DNA from: Agromyces sp. LHK192
GTDB taxonomy: Bacteria; Actinomycetota; Actinomycetes; Actinomycetales; Microbacteriaceae
Assembly (NCBI RefSeq): GCF_004006235.1
Contig: NZ_CP034753.1
Location: 3,906,001-3,970,000, forward strand
Length of the DNA: 64,000 bases
Direction of reading: 5' to 3'
Shown: in pieces, positions 52,176-62,006 of the stretch
Layout of the letters: every line of letters begins with the position of its first letter
How positions within the stretch are numbered: the first letter of the stretch is position 1
Position numbers and translations under genes: made by a program
Notes under the pieces: model-generated
The model's input: the letters and a program-made list of their open reading frames with translations, nothing else
The model's database searches: none
Told to the model about the DNA's origin: nothing

Positions 52176-53459
52176 CTACTTGGAGGACAGCTCGAGCTCG
52201 ATGGCGGCCATCGTCGAGTCCCACGCCTCGTCGGGCGTCTCCTCGCCGCTCTCGACACGGTCGATGCCCAGGCCGAACTCGCGCAGGATCGCGCGCTCCT
52301 TCGGCCCCTCGTAGACCGGCTTCAGGGCGAGCACGCTGTCGGAGTAGATCTGGCCGACCGGGGCGCCGGAGAAGAACTCGCTCGTGAACCCGGTGAGCGC
52401 CTCGTCGGTGAACAGCTCGGGCGTCGACGGGAAGTTGCCGAACTCCTGGAAGACCTCGAGCTGGTTCTCGGGGCTCAGGATGGTCGTCAACATGTCGTAC
52501 GCGAGCTCGGGGTTCTTCGCGGCCTTGGGGATGGTCATCTGCGACCCGCCCCAGTTGCCGCCGCCCTCGGGCAGGGTGACGACGTTCCACTTCCCGGTCG
52601 TGTCGGGCGCCTGGCCCTGGATGTAGTTCATCATCCACGCCGGGGCGAGCTGCACGGCGTAGTCGCCGTTCGCCATCGCGGTGTTCCACTCGGGGCTGAA
52701 GGCGGCGAGGTTGGCCGAGATGTCCTTCGCGCTGGTGGCGAGGTCCCAGGCCTCCTGCACCTGGGGGTTGCTGTCGTAGACCAGCGTGTCCTCGTCGGCG
52801 TAGAACTTCTCCTCGCCCTGGTTGTACACCGTCTGGAAGAACAGGCCGGCGTCGTCGAGGAACGGCTTGCCGGTCGCGGCCTTGTACTGCTCGCCGACCG
52901 TGACGAAGTCCTCCCAGCTCGACCAGAGTCCCTCGACGCCGGCGCTGTCGCTCGGCAGGCCCGCGGCCTCGAAGAGGTCGGTGCGATAGGCGAGCGCGAG
53001 GCCGCCGACGTCGGTGGGCAGGCCGAAGACCTGGCCGTCGGGGCCGACGCCCTGCTCCCATCGCCAGTCGAGGAAATCGCCCTGCAGGTCGTCGTCGGCG
53101 CCGTAGTCGCGGAGGTCCACGAAGTAGGGGGCGCTGGGCTTGAACAGCGAGCTGTACCCGGTCTCGACGAGTGCGACGTCGGGCACCGAGCCGGATGCCA
53201 GGGCGGTGAGCAGCTGCTCGTGATGCGGGTCGAACTCGCTCGTCTTGATCTCGACGGTGTTGCCGGTCTCGTCGGCCCAGGCCTCCATGGAGTCCTCCAG
53301 GCCGGTGGCGCCGAACGTCCAGACCGTGAGCGTCTGCCCGCTGGGCAGTTCGCCGTCGGCCGAGCCGGATGCGTCGCCGCCGGACGGGGAGCATCCGGCG
53401 AGGAGTCCGACGGTGGCGGCGACCGCGAGGCCGACGACCGCGAGGCGTCGTGAAGTCAT
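52176..53459 (-). CDS. Extracellular sugar-binding lipoprotein (CUT1)
   Basis: 427 residues. Signal peptide with lipobox LLAGC (Cys about 23), then a family-1 solute-binding fold: LTVWTFGATGLEDSMEAW, a middle GQVFGLPTDVGGLALAYRTD, and YAVQLAPAWMMNYIQG. First gene of a five-gene operon with two permeases, GH3 and GH26-like enzymes; no ATPase is encoded, as is common for CUT1 systems that share MsiK. Substrate presumably a beta-glucoside or mannan-type oligosaccharide. Confidence 0.93.
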   Translation of the reverse strand: MTSRRLAVVGLAVAATVGLLAGCSPSGGDASGSADGELPSGQTLTVWTFGATGLEDSMEAWADETGNTVEIKTSEFDPHHEQLLTALASGSVPDVALVETGYSSLFKPSAPYFVDLRDYGADDDLQGDFLDWRWEQGVGPDGQVFGLPTDVGGLALAYRTDLFEAAGLPSDSAGVEGLWSSWEDFVTVGEQYKAATGKPFLDDAGLFFQTVYNQGEEKFYADEDTLVYDSNPQVQEAWDLATSAKDISANLAAFSPEWNTAMANGDYAVQLAPAWMMNYIQGQAPDTTGKWNVVTLPEGGGNWGGSQMTIPKAAKNPELAYDMLTTILSPENQLEVFQEFGNFPSTPELFTDEALTGFTSEFFSGAPVGQIYSDSVLALKPVYEGPKERAILREFGLGIDRVESGEETPDEAWDSTMAAIELELSSK

Positions 53460-53510
53460 GTCTCTCTCCCTTGAGATGTATCGGGTGCTGTGACGACCGA
53501 CGCGGGTGTC

Positions 53511-53534
53511 GCGAAATGTCAGAGATACTTTCGC
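53511..53534. promoter_or_regulatory. Candidate LacI operator over the CUT1 promoter
   Basis: GCGAAA (53511-53516) and TTTCGC (53529-53534) are inverted with a 12-bp spacer and cover the -10 of the minus-strand promoter. Confidence 0.5.
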
Positions 53535-53550
53535 GTCGTCGGCTCGTCAA
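53522..53550 (-). promoter_or_regulatory. Promoter of the CUT1/GH3/GH26 operon
   Basis: On the minus strand: -35 TTGACG (53545-53550), 17-bp spacer, -10 TATCTC (53522-53527). Confidence 0.6.
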
Positions 53551-53612
53551 GTACGGTAAGCCTGCCGGGGATTCCCGCTCAATGCCTGCGGGCAAGGTCG
53601 AGAAACCCCGAA

Positions 53613-53623
53613 CGAAACTTTCT
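53613..53623. promoter_or_regulatory. Candidate LacI operator near lacI
   Basis: The short palindrome GAAAC/TTTC at 53614-53622 within CGAAACTTTCT lies 26 bp before the lacI start codon. It shares the GAAA/TTTC halves with the site over the CUT1 promoter. Confidence 0.4.
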
Positions 53624-53648
53624 AGCAGGCGAGACGAACGGAAGCCGC

Positions 53649-54665
53649 ATGCGAGTCACGATCGCCGAGATCGCCGAGATGGCCGACGTCTCCGTGCCGA
53701 CCGTCTCGAAGGTGTTGAACGGCCGCCCCGGCGTCTCGGCCGGCACCCGGGAGCGGGTCGCCGGACTGCTCGACGAACACGGCTACACGCGCCGCGGCGG
53801 CACCCGCCGGATCGGCCTGGTCGACTTCGTCATCGCCGACCTCTCGACCACGTGGGCGCACCAGCTCATCATCGGCGCCGAAGCCGAGGCGGCGCGTTCA
53901 GGGGTCGGACTCGTGATCACGTCGACGCACGGTCGACGCGCGGCCAACCGGCACTGGATCCGTCAGCTCTCCGCCCGGAAGTCCGACGGCATCGTGCTCG
54001 TCGTCTCCGAGCTGCATCCGGGCGCCGAGGCCGAGCTCGCCCGCCTCAACACCCCGATCGTGCTGATCGACTCGCACGGCGGCGCGGACTCGCAGGCGCC
54101 GATCGTGGCTGCGACGAACTGGGCGGGCGGGCTCTCGGCCACCGAGCACCTGCTCGAGCTCGGCCACCGCCGCATCGGCATCGTCACCGGCCCCGAGGCG
54201 CTCGCGTGCTCGCGCGATCGGCTCGACGGCTACCGCGCCGCGCTCGCCCGTGCCGGCGTCGAGTTCGACCCGGAGCTGGTCGTCTACGGCGACTTCCGCG
54301 TCTCGGGCGGGGTCGCCGGCGCCGAACGGCTGTTCGCCTCGGACGACCGCCCCACCGCGATCTTCGCCGGCAGCGACCACCAGGCCCACGGGGTCTACCT
54401 CGCGGCCCGCGAGGCCGGCCTGTCGATCCCCGGCGACCTGTCGGTCGTCGGGTTCGACGACGTCGACCTGTGCGAGTGGGTCGCACCCCGGCTCACGACG
54501 GTGCGGCAGCCGCTCGCCGACATGGCGCGTGAGGCGATGCGGATGGTGCTCGAGCTCGGCGACCCCGACGCCGCCGAGGTGCCGGGGCGCGTGGAGCTCG
54601 CGACGACCCTCATCGTGCGCGAGTCGACCGCCGCACCGAGGCCGAACCGTCCCGGGCTCGGGTAG
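53649..54665 (+). CDS. LacI family transcriptional regulator
   Basis: 338 residues. N-terminal HTH and hinge: VTIAEIAEMADVSVPTVSKV, LNGRPGVSAGTRERV; then a periplasmic-binding-like effector domain with GLVDFVIADLSTTWAHQLI, HLLELGHRRIGIVTGP and PGDLSVVGFDDVDLCEW. The ATG at 53649 lacks a strong ribosome site. It is divergent from the CUT1 operon and probably represses it until a sugar binds. Confidence 0.93.
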   Translation: MRVTIAEIAEMADVSVPTVSKVLNGRPGVSAGTRERVAGLLDEHGYTRRGGTRRIGLVDFVIADLSTTWAHQLIIGAEAEAARSGVGLVITSTHGRRAANRHWIRQLSARKSDGIVLVVSELHPGAEAELARLNTPIVLIDSHGGADSQAPIVAATNWAGGLSATEHLLELGHRRIGIVTGPEALACSRDRLDGYRAALARAGVEFDPELVVYGDFRVSGGVAGAERLFASDDRPTAIFAGSDHQAHGVYLAAREAGLSIPGDLSVVGFDDVDLCEWVAPRLTTVRQPLADMAREAMRMVLELGDPDAAEVPGRVELATTLIVRESTAAPRPNRPGLG

Positions 54666-54674
54666 CGGCCGGGC

Positions 54675-55319
54675 CTAGGGCGCCGGCGCCGACAGCCGCT
54701 CGATCAGCTCGTCGATGACCGTGCCGACGAGCCTCGGCATCTCGACCGCCTCGGGTTCGAGCAGCCACTGGAGCTGCAGGCCGTCCATCACCGCGATGAG
54801 CGTGGACGCCGCGTCGGTGAGCGCCTGCCCGTCGGTCGATCCGGTGACCTCGCCGAAGACGCCGGCGATCTTCGCGCGGAGGACGTGCGTGCGTTCGTGG
54901 AAGTAGTCGTGGGCGGGGTGGCCGTCGGCCACGGACTCGCCCGAGAGCACGGTGTACGCCTGCACGATGCCTCGGCGGGTGGTGTTCTCCTCGACGGTGT
55001 CGACGAGGTGCTGGAGGAACGCCGGGCCCTCGGTCTGCGCGCGTGCGGGGACGCCCGCGGCCTCCTCGCCGTCGCGGTACTGGAGCATCGCGACGAGCAG
55101 GCCCTCCTTCGAGCCGAAGTGGTGCAGCACGCCGGCGTGCGTCATGCCCGCCTCCTCGGCGATCTCGACGAGGGCGCCCTTGTGGTACCCGTGCGCGCCG
55201 AAGACCTTCATCGCGGCCTTCAGCACCGCCTCGCGGCGCTCGAGCGTGCGCGCCTGGGGGCGCTGTACGCGGTCGGCCGCCGGCTTGCTGCGCGCCCCGA
55301 CCTGCGTGGTGTCTGCCAA
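54675..55319 (-). CDS. TetR family transcriptional regulator
   Basis: About 214 residues. HTH (about 28-75): AVLKAAMKVFGAHGYHKGAL, AEEAGMTHAGVLHHFGSKEG; helical C-terminal ligand domain with LIAVMDGLQLQWLLEPEAVE. The start is uncertain: the TTG at 55319 has AAGGGA at good distance; the ORF reaches 55388. The gene is divergent from a GH3/ABC operon, with a 22-bp near-perfect palindrome in between, so it most likely represses that operon, an unusual regulator class for a beta-glucoside locus. Confidence 0.87.
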   Translation of the reverse strand: MADTTQVGARSKPAADRVQRPQARTLERREAVLKAAMKVFGAHGYHKGALVEIAEEAGMTHAGVLHHFGSKEGLLVAMLQYRDGEEAAGVPARAQTEGPAFLQHLVDTVEENTTRRGIVQAYTVLSGESVADGHPAHDYFHERTHVLRAKIAGVFGEVTGSTDGQALTDAASTLIAVMDGLQLQWLLEPEAVEMPRLVGTVIDELIERLSAPAP

Positions 55320-55440
55320 TTCCCGGTTCCCTTCGCACACGTCACGGATGCCTCGGGCGGCGTCCGCACGTCGAGTGCAGCATTCCACGCCGAGGGCGGA
55401 TGACGCGAACCTTCCGCGTTATCGATTCGTGACCATACGG

Positions 55441-55462
55441 ACTTACTTACATGTCAGTAAGT
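55441..55462. promoter_or_regulatory. Palindromic TetR operator
   Basis: 22-bp palindrome ACTTACT-T-ACATGT-C-AGTAAGT with a single mismatched pair around the ACATGT core. It is about 50 bp upstream of the GH3 start and about 120 bp from tetR. Such ACTnACATGTnAGT sites are typical of TetR-family operators. Confidence 0.75.
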
Positions 55463-55511
55463 GTGCCACCATGATGCCGTCACCTCAACGACGAGACCGA
55501 AATGGAGTGCC

Positions 55512-58127
55512 GTGAGCTCGACGACCACCGCCCCCGGCGAGACCCTCGCCCCCGGCGCCGGCCCTGCAACAGGAGCCGCAGCCGCAGGCGAAGCGACCAC
55601 CCCGGGTACGGACCCGGCCGCCCTCACCGCCATGCTCGGTCTCGACGACAAGGTCCGCCTGCTCACCGGCGCCTCCGCCTGGACCATCACCGAGCTCCCG
55701 CAGGTCGGGCTGCGCGCCATGACCGTCTCCGACGGACCGATCGGCGTCCGCGGCACCGGCGAGGACGGCCTCGCCTCCGCGCAGCTGCCGGCACCGAGCG
55801 CCACCGCCGCCACCTGGGACGTTCGCCTCCAGGCCGAACTCGGCGCGCTCATGGCCGCCGAGGCTCGCCGCAAGGGCATCGACGTGATCCTCGCCCCCGT
55901 CGTCAACCTCCAGCGCAGCCCGGTCGGCGGCCGGCACTTCGAGTGCCTCTCGGAGGACCCGCTGCTCACCGCCCGCCTCGCGGTCGCGTTCGTCGACGCG
56001 ATCCAGGCCGGCGGCATCGGCACCTCCGTCAAGCACTTCGTCGGCAACGAGACCGAGACGGACCGCACCGAGTACCTCTCGCGCATCGACGAGCGGACGC
56101 TCCGCGAGGTCTACCTCGCACCGTTCGAGGCCGTCGTCGAAGCCGGCGTCTGGACGATCATGGCCGCCTACAACGGCCTCGCCCGAGACGGCGTCGAGCA
56201 GACCGCGACCGCGCACGGACCGCTGCTCGAGGGCATCCTCAAGGGCGAATGGGGGTTCGACGGCGTCGTCGTCAGCGACTGGCTCGCGACCAAGCACACG
56301 GCGGAGTCGGCGAACGCCGGCCTCGACCTCGTGATGCCCGGCCCCGGCGGTCCGTGGGGCGACGCCCTCGTCGCCGCCGTGCGCGCCGGCGAGGTCTCCG
56401 AGGCGACGATCGACGAGAAGGTCGAGCGGATCCTGCGCCTCGCCCAACGCGTCGGCGCCCTGAGCGGACTCCCCGGCACCGTCGAGCCCTACGACGCGCA
56501 CGGCGCGACCGAGGACCCGGCGAGCGCCGAGACCGTCGCGCTCCTGCGCGAGGCCGCAGCGCGCTCGACCGTGGTGCTGCGCAACGACGGCGGGCTCCTG
56601 CCCGTCGACCCCGCGGCGAACGGCGGTCCGAAGCGCATCGCGCTCATCGGCCACAACGCCGTGCACCCGTTCACGCAGGGCGGCGGCAGCGCGTTCGTCA
56701 CCCCGCCGCACGTGTCCGACCCGCTCACCGCGCTGCGCGCCGCGTACCCGCACGCGCAGGTCGACGTCCACCGCGGCGGCGCGACGACACTGAAGGCACC
56801 GCTCGTCGACTCGGCGGTGCTGCGCGCGCCCGACGGCGAGCCCGGCATCCGCATCGACGAACTCGACGCCGACGGCGCGCTCCTCGGCTCGCTGACCCTG
56901 CCCGACGCCGAGAGCCTGTGGTTCCCCGTCGTGCGCGGCGAGACGGCATCCGTCCGGCTCACGGTCGACCTCGTGCTCGAGGCGTCCGGTCGTCACGTGC
57001 TCGACCTCGGGCCCGTCGGCGCGCACCGCATCGCGGTCGACGGCGTCGAGCGCAGCGCCTCCGACCACGTCGTCGGCGCCGAGGTGATCCTCGACTCCAG
57101 CTACTCGAACCCTCCCCACGTCGAGGTCGACGTCGAGGTCGACGCCCCCCGCTCGGTGCGCGTCGAGGCCGACCTGCAGGTCGTCGACGGCGAGTCCTAT
57201 GGGCGGTTCGTGCGGCTGCACTTCCGGCACCGCGTCCCCGGGCCGACGCTCGACGAGGAGATCGATGCCGCCGTCGCGGCAGCGGCCTCGGCCGACCTCG
57301 CGGTCGTCGTGGTCGGCACCAACCCCGAGACGGAGTCCGAGGGCTGGGACCGCCCCGACCTCGCACTGCCCGGCCGGCAGGACGAGCTGGTCCGCCGGGT
57401 CGGCGCCGCCAATCCCGCGACGGTCGTCGTCGTCAACGCCGGCGCGCCCGTCATCCTCCCCTGGCTCGACGAGGTGCCCGCCGCGCTCTGGTGGTGGCTG
57501 CCCGGCCAGGAGGCCGGCTCGTCGCTGGCCGCCGTGCTGACCGGCGAGATCGAACCGAGCGGCCGCCTGCCGTGGACCCTGCCCGCCGACGAGGCCGACG
57601 TGCCCGTGCCGAACGGAACCCCGGTCGCCGGGTACATCGACTACGCCGAGGGCGTGCACGTCGGGCACCGCGGCTGGGACCGCCTCGGCCGGACCCCGGC
57701 GCGAGAGTTCGGGTTCGGCCTCGGGTACACCGCGTGGGAGTACCGCTCGGTCGAGATCGAACCCGGCGACGGGGCATCCGCCCACGTCGTGGCGAACGTG
57801 ACCATCGCCAACGTCGGCGACCGCGACGGCCGCGAGGTCGTGCAGGCCTACCTCGAACCGCCCGCGACTCCGCCCGCATCGGATGCCTCCGCCGAGGCAT
57901 CCGACCGCCCCGTCCGCGTCCTCGCCGGCTTCGCCGTCGCCGACGTCGCAGCCGGCGCCCAGACCACCGTCCGCATCGAGATCGCGCGCCGCGCGTTCGA
58001 GGTGTGGGACGTCGACCGCTCCGCGTGGCACCTGCCGCACGGAGAGTACCTGCTCCGGATCAGCCGCTCGAGCCGGGACCTGCGCCTCGCAGTTCCGGTG
58101 ACGGTGGATGACCGGGCACCCCTGTAA
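55512..58127 (+). CDS. GH3 beta-glucosidase with PA14-like insert
   Basis: 871 residues, no signal peptide. After a 40-residue Ala/Pro/Thr tail comes the GH3 barrel: APVVNLQRSPVGGRHFECLS, SVKHFVGNETETDRTEYLS and nucleophile Asp in GFDGVVVSDWLA. A PA14-like beta insert (about 430-590) interrupts the sandwich domain, a layout found in KdgE/BglX-like enzymes that act on larger or decorated glucosides. VVVGTNPETESEGWDRPDL and an Fn3-like C-terminus follow. The GTG at 55512 has TGGAG 6 nt upstream. Regulated probably by the divergent TetR; the transporter genes start 52 nt later. Confidence 0.92.
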   Translation: MSSTTTAPGETLAPGAGPATGAAAAGEATTPGTDPAALTAMLGLDDKVRLLTGASAWTITELPQVGLRAMTVSDGPIGVRGTGEDGLASAQLPAPSATAATWDVRLQAELGALMAAEARRKGIDVILAPVVNLQRSPVGGRHFECLSEDPLLTARLAVAFVDAIQAGGIGTSVKHFVGNETETDRTEYLSRIDERTLREVYLAPFEAVVEAGVWTIMAAYNGLARDGVEQTATAHGPLLEGILKGEWGFDGVVVSDWLATKHTAESANAGLDLVMPGPGGPWGDALVAAVRAGEVSEATIDEKVERILRLAQRVGALSGLPGTVEPYDAHGATEDPASAETVALLREAAARSTVVLRNDGGLLPVDPAANGGPKRIALIGHNAVHPFTQGGGSAFVTPPHVSDPLTALRAAYPHAQVDVHRGGATTLKAPLVDSAVLRAPDGEPGIRIDELDADGALLGSLTLPDAESLWFPVVRGETASVRLTVDLVLEASGRHVLDLGPVGAHRIAVDGVERSASDHVVGAEVILDSSYSNPPHVEVDVEVDAPRSVRVEADLQVVDGESYGRFVRLHFRHRVPGPTLDEEIDAAVAAAASADLAVVVVGTNPETESEGWDRPDLALPGRQDELVRRVGAANPATVVVVNAGAPVILPWLDEVPAALWWWLPGQEAGSSLAAVLTGEIEPSGRLPWTLPADEADVPVPNGTPVAGYIDYAEGVHVGHRGWDRLGRTPAREFGFGLGYTAWEYRSVEIEPGDGASAHVVANVTIANVGDRDGREVVQAYLEPPATPPASDASAEASDRPVRVLAGFAVADVAAGAQTTVRIEIARRAFEVWDVDRSAWHLPHGEYLLRISRSSRDLRLAVPVTVDDRAPL

Positions 58128-58179
58128 TACCGAGCGTCCTGCTCACCTCACAATAGAACGAATGCAAGGAGGCATTGAC

Positions 58180-59838
58180 ATGCGTACGAAGCGCATCCTG
58201 GCCGCCGGGGCCGTCCTGGTCGCGGCCGGCCTGGTGTTCACCGGCTGCAGCGGCGACACGAGCGGTGGCGACACCGGCACGAAGGTGCTCACCGTCGGCA
58301 TGCCGAACGGACCGCAGCAGGAGAACCAGAACCCGCTGGCCACCGGATCGGCATCGCTGTCGCTCGGCTACGCGTTCGCGGTCTACGAGTCCCTGATGCA
58401 GGTCAACGAGATCGACCCGACCGCGCCGCCGACGCCCTGGCTCGCCGAATCGGTCGAGTGGAACGAAGACTCGACGCAGGCGATCATCACCGCACGCGAC
58501 GGCGTCAAGTGGTCGGACGGCACCGAGTTCACGGCCGACGACATCGCGTTCTCGATCGAGCTCCGCAAGGACAACCCCGAGCTCAACATCGACTTCCCCG
58601 ACCAGTACGGCGACATCACGGTCGACGGCAACCAGGTCAGCGTCGACTTCACGACCGGCCAGTACGTCAACCAGGTGAAGCTGCTCAAGCTGCTCATCGT
58701 CCCCAAGCACATCTGGGAGAACGAGGACGCGGTGAACTTCGCCAACAAGGAGATGATCGGCACCGGCCCGTTCAAGCTCAAGACCTTCACGCCGCAGGCC
58801 GTCACGCTCGAGCCCAACGCCGACTACTGGGGCGAGAAGCCCAAGGTCGCGCAGCTGCGCTACGACGCGTTCAACGACAACGCGGGTCTCACGACCGCCC
58901 TCACCACCGGTGAGGCGCAGTGGGGCTGGACGTTCATCCCCGACTACGAGGAGACGTTCATCGCGAAGAACCCCGAGCACTACCACCAGGTCGCGGGCGG
59001 CGGCTTCGGCGTCGACGTGCTGTACCTCAACAACGAGACCAAGCCGTTCAACGACGTCGCGTTCCGCACGGCGCTGAACATGGTCATCGACCACGCCGAC
59101 ATCACCGAGACCGCGGGCTACGGCGTGTGGCCCGAGATCACCAGCGTGACCGGCATGCCGCAGCCGTCGGGCGACGCGTTCATCTCCGACGCCTACTCGG
59201 GCCAGGAGATGGAGGTCGACGTGGAGGGCGCCCGCCAGGTGCTCACCGACGCCGGCTACACGTGGGACGGCGACGCACTCGTCGACCCGTCGGGCGAGAA
59301 GGTCTCGTTCAAGCTGACCAACCCGAGCGGCTGGACCGACTACCTCGACGCGCTCGCGATCATCGCCGAGGGCGCGGCCGAGCTCGGCGCCGAGGCGACC
59401 GTCGACGCGATCGTGCAGGACACGTGGTTCAACGACACCATCCCGTTCGGCAACTTCCAGGCGTCGCTGCACTGGACCGACGGCGGTTCGACCCCGTGGA
59501 ACATGTACTCGAACATCATGGACGGCGCCTCGTACGTGCCGCTCGGCGAGACCGCGAACTGGAACTTCGGCCGCTACAAGAACGACGACGTCACCGCCGC
59601 GCTCGCGACCTACAAGGCCGCGACGAGCGACGAGGAGCGCCAGGCCGCGCTCGACCTGGTGCAGCAGCACTACGTCGAGGACGTGCCCGGCATCGTGATC
59701 TGGTCGCGGCCCGCGGTCGCCCAGTACTCGACCGTGAACTACACGGGCTTCCCGACGGCCGAGGACCCGTACGCCAACCCGCAGCCCACGGGCCCGCAGG
59801 CGGCGCTGATCCTCTCCAAGCTCGTCCCCACCGAGTAA
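58180..59838 (+). CDS. Family 5 (Dpp/Opp-type) substrate-binding lipoprotein
   Basis: 552 residues. Signal peptide with lipobox FTGC (Cys about 23), then family-5 binding fold: [40 protein letters not shown] and [12 protein letters not shown]. The family binds peptides, nickel or oligosaccharides. Next to a GH3 enzyme and inside its operon, a beta-glucoside oligosaccharide is the likeliest ligand. AAGGAGG lies 7 nt before the ATG at 58180. Confidence 0.92.
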   Translation: MRTKRILAAGAVLVAAGLVFTGCSGDTSGGDTGTKVLTVGMPNGPQQENQNPLATGSASLSLGYAFAVYESLMQVNEIDPTAPPTPWLAESVEWNEDSTQAIITARDGVKWSDGTEFTADDIAFSIELRKDNPELNIDFPDQYGDITVDGNQVSVDFTTGQYVNQVKLLKLLIVPKHIWENEDAVNFANKEMIGTGPFKLKTFTPQAVTLEPNADYWGEKPKVAQLRYDAFNDNAGLTTALTTGEAQWGWTFIPDYEETFIAKNPEHYHQVAGGGFGVDVLYLNNETKPFNDVAFRTALNMVIDHADITETAGYGVWPEITSVTGMPQPSGDAFISDAYSGQEMEVDVEGARQVLTDAGYTWDGDALVDPSGEKVSFKLTNPSGWTDYLDALAIIAEGAAELGAEATVDAIVQDTWFNDTIPFGNFQASLHWTDGGSTPWNMYSNIMDGASYVPLGETANWNFGRYKNDDVTAALATYKAATSDEERQAALDLVQQHYVEDVPGIVIWSRPAVAQYSTVNYTGFPTAEDPYANPQPTGPQAALILSKLVPTE

Positions 59839-59851
59839 CATCCCCTCCCCA

Positions 59852-59884
59852 GGTGCGGCGGGCGCCCCCTGCGCCCGCCGCACC
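59852..59884 (+). other. Perfect 13-bp hairpin after the binding-protein gene
   Basis: GGTGCGGCGGGCG (59852-59864) pairs exactly with CGCCCGCCGCACC (59872-59884), 7-nt loop. It corresponds in position to the hairpin after the CUT1 binding-protein gene. Confidence 0.7.
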
Positions 59885-59945
59885 ACCCCTTTCGCACCAC
59901 CCCTTTCGCACCACCCCTTCGCACCACCTCTCCGCACCATCCGTT
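59879..59945 (+). repeat. Tandem CGCACCACCCCTTT-type repeats
   Basis: Five units start at 59879, 59893, 59907, 59920 and 59933 (periods 14, 14, 13, 13), the last two diverged. They fill the gap between the hairpin and the ATPase gene and resemble the CACCACCCG repeat near 40.65 kb. Confidence 0.8.
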
Positions 59946-59974
59946 CCCACCATCCCGACGACGCGAGGCGCACC

Positions 59975-61027
59975 ATGACCCCACGCAGCAGGCCCGACGA
60001 CGACGAGGTCGTCCTCCGGGCGGTCGACCTGAAGAAGCACTTCAAGCTCCGCGGCATCCGCACCCGCGACGTCGTCCACGCCGTCGACGGCGTGAGCTTC
60101 GAACTCCGCCGCGGCCGTGTGCTCGCCCTCGTCGGCGAGTCCGGCTCGGGCAAGTCGACGATCGCGCGGCTCCTCGCGCAGCTGATGCCGCTCACCGACG
60201 GCCAGCTCCTGCTGCACGGGCAGGATGCCCGGGCCCGCGGCCGCCGCGCCTTCCGACGCTACGTCGGGCGCGTGCAGATGATCTTCCAGGACCCGTTCGG
60301 GTCGCTGAATCCCATCAACACGGTGCGCTACACGCTCACCCGGAGCCTGCGGATCCACCGCGGCAACCTCCGCGGCGGCGACCTCGAGCAGGCGCTCGCG
60401 GACCTGCTCGAACGCGTGCGACTCACTCCCGCCGAGCGCTACGTCGACAAGTTCCCGCACGAGCTCTCCGGCGGACAGCGCCAGCGCGTCGCCATCGCCC
60501 GCGCCCTGGCCGCCGAGCCCGAGGTGCTCCTCGCCGACGAGCCGATCTCGATGCTCGACGTGTCGATCCGCCTCGGCATCCTGAACCTCCTGCAGGACCT
60601 GCGCGACCGGCTCCACATCGCGATCCTGTACATCACGCACGACATCGCCTCGGCCCGCTACTTCGCCGACCGCACGATGGTCATGTACGCGGGCCGCATC
60701 GTCGAATCCGGCGACTCCGAGTCGGTCACCCAGGATCCGAAGCATCCGTACACGCAGCTGCTCGTGCGCTCGGCGCCCGACCCCGACGACCTCGAGGCGC
60801 GCGCGCACGGCGCGCGCGGCGAGGCCCCGAGCCTGGTGCGGCCCCCGAGCGGATGCCGCTTCAACCCGCGCTGCCCGTTCGCCACCGAGCTGTGCCGCAC
60901 CGAGGCGCCGCCGTTGCTGCCGGTCGGCACGGGTGCCGGCGGCGAGCCGCGCGAGGCCGCCTGCTGGGGCTACTCCGACCGCCCCGACCGTCCCGTGCTC
61001 AGCGACATCGCGGAGGCGCTCGCATGA
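59975..61027 (+). CDS. Oligopeptide/oligosaccharide ABC transporter ATP-binding protein (DppF/OppF type)
   Basis: 350 residues. Walker [11 protein letters not shown]-loop [12 protein letters not shown], signature [15 protein letters not shown], Walker [14 protein letters not shown]-loop ITHDIA, and a C-terminal oligopeptide-type domain with Cys cluster [16 protein letters not shown]. Its position before the permeases, rather than at the operon end, is unusual for Dpp/Opp systems. The stop overlaps the next gene by 4 nt. Confidence 0.94.
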   Translation: MTPRSRPDDDEVVLRAVDLKKHFKLRGIRTRDVVHAVDGVSFELRRGRVLALVGESGSGKSTIARLLAQLMPLTDGQLLLHGQDARARGRRAFRRYVGRVQMIFQDPFGSLNPINTVRYTLTRSLRIHRGNLRGGDLEQALADLLERVRLTPAERYVDKFPHELSGGQRQRVAIARALAAEPEVLLADEPISMLDVSIRLGILNLLQDLRDRLHIAILYITHDIASARYFADRTMVMYAGRIVESGDSESVTQDPKHPYTQLLVRSAPDPDDLEARAHGARGEAPSLVRPPSGCRFNPRCPFATELCRTEAPPLLPVGTGAGGEPREAACWGYSDRPDRPVLSDIAEALA

Positions 61028-62004
61028 GGTTCTTCATCCGCCGCGGGCTCTTCTACGTGATCACGTTCTGGGCCGCCGTCACGATCAACTTCTTCATCCC
61101 GCGCATCATGCCCGGCGACCCGGTCAGGGCGCTGATCGCGAAGAACCAGGGCCGCATCTCGACCGACGCCGAGGCGGCGCTGCGCACCCTGTTCGGCCTC
61201 GACCAGGACACGACGCTCTGGCAGCAGTACCTCGACTACTGGGGCCTGCTGCTGCGCGGCGACCTCGGCATCTCGTTCACGTACTTCCCGACACCGGTCT
61301 CCGACGTGATCGCGCAGGCGCTGCCGTGGACCATCGGGCTCGTGGGCGTCGCGACGATCCTGAGCTTCACGATCGGCACGCTGATCGGCACCGGCATCGG
61401 CTGGCGCCGCGGCACGTGGGCCGACTCGCTGCTGCCCATCTCGACGTTCTTCTCCGCGGTGCCCTACTTCTGGCTGGCGCTCATCGCGATCTCGATCTTC
61501 TCGGTCGCGCTCGGCTGGTTCCCCGCGTCGGGAAGCTACGACCGTTCGCTGATCCCGGCGTTCAACTGGGAGTTCATCAGCTCGGTGATCTACTACGCGT
61601 TCCTGCCGGCGATGACGATCATCGTCTCCTCGATCTCGGGCTGGATCCTCGGCATGCGCAACATGATGGTGACGGTCTCGTCCGAGGACTACGTCACGGT
61701 CGCCCAGGCGAAGGGCCTGTCGGAGCGGGCCGTCATGTTCGGCTACGCCGCGCGCAACGCGATCCTGCCGCAGGTGTCGAGCTTCGCGCTGTCGCTCGGC
61801 TTCATCGTCGGCGGCACGCTCGTCATGGAGATCGTGTTCTCGTACCAGGGCATCGGGTACTACCTGTTCACCGCGGTCGCGGCGAAGGACTACCCGCTGA
61901 TGCAGGGCATCTTCCTCGTCATCACCGTCGCGGTGCTGTTCGCGAACATCGTCGCCGACATCGTCTACGGATTCCTCGATCCCCGCACCCGGCAGGAGGG
62001 CTGA
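61024..62004 (+). CDS. ABC transporter permease (DppB/OppB type)
   Basis: 326 residues. [20 protein letters not shown] is the typical first helix; [20 protein letters not shown] follows on the outside, and the EAA loop [28 protein letters not shown] is present. Six membrane segments. Overlaps both neighbours closely. Confidence 0.94.
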   Translation: MRFFIRRGLFYVITFWAAVTINFFIPRIMPGDPVRALIAKNQGRISTDAEAALRTLFGLDQDTTLWQQYLDYWGLLLRGDLGISFTYFPTPVSDVIAQALPWTIGLVGVATILSFTIGTLIGTGIGWRRGTWADSLLPISTFFSAVPYFWLALIAISIFSVALGWFPASGSYDRSLIPAFNWEFISSVIYYAFLPAMTIIVSSISGWILGMRNMMVTVSSEDYVTVAQAKGLSERAVMFGYAARNAILPQVSSFALSLGFIVGGTLVMEIVFSYQGIGYYLFTAVAAKDYPLMQGIFLVITVAVLFANIVADIVYGFLDPRTRQEG

Positions 62005-62006
62005 CC

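Noticed and set aside
51088..53595. 835-codon ORF as a long fusion permease
   Set aside because: The first 490 codons are out-of-frame reading of the binding-protein gene; the GTG at 52107 with GGAGG is the real start.
59879..59945. CRISPR-like array
   Set aside because: Repeats are directly adjacent with no spacers and no cas genes are nearby.
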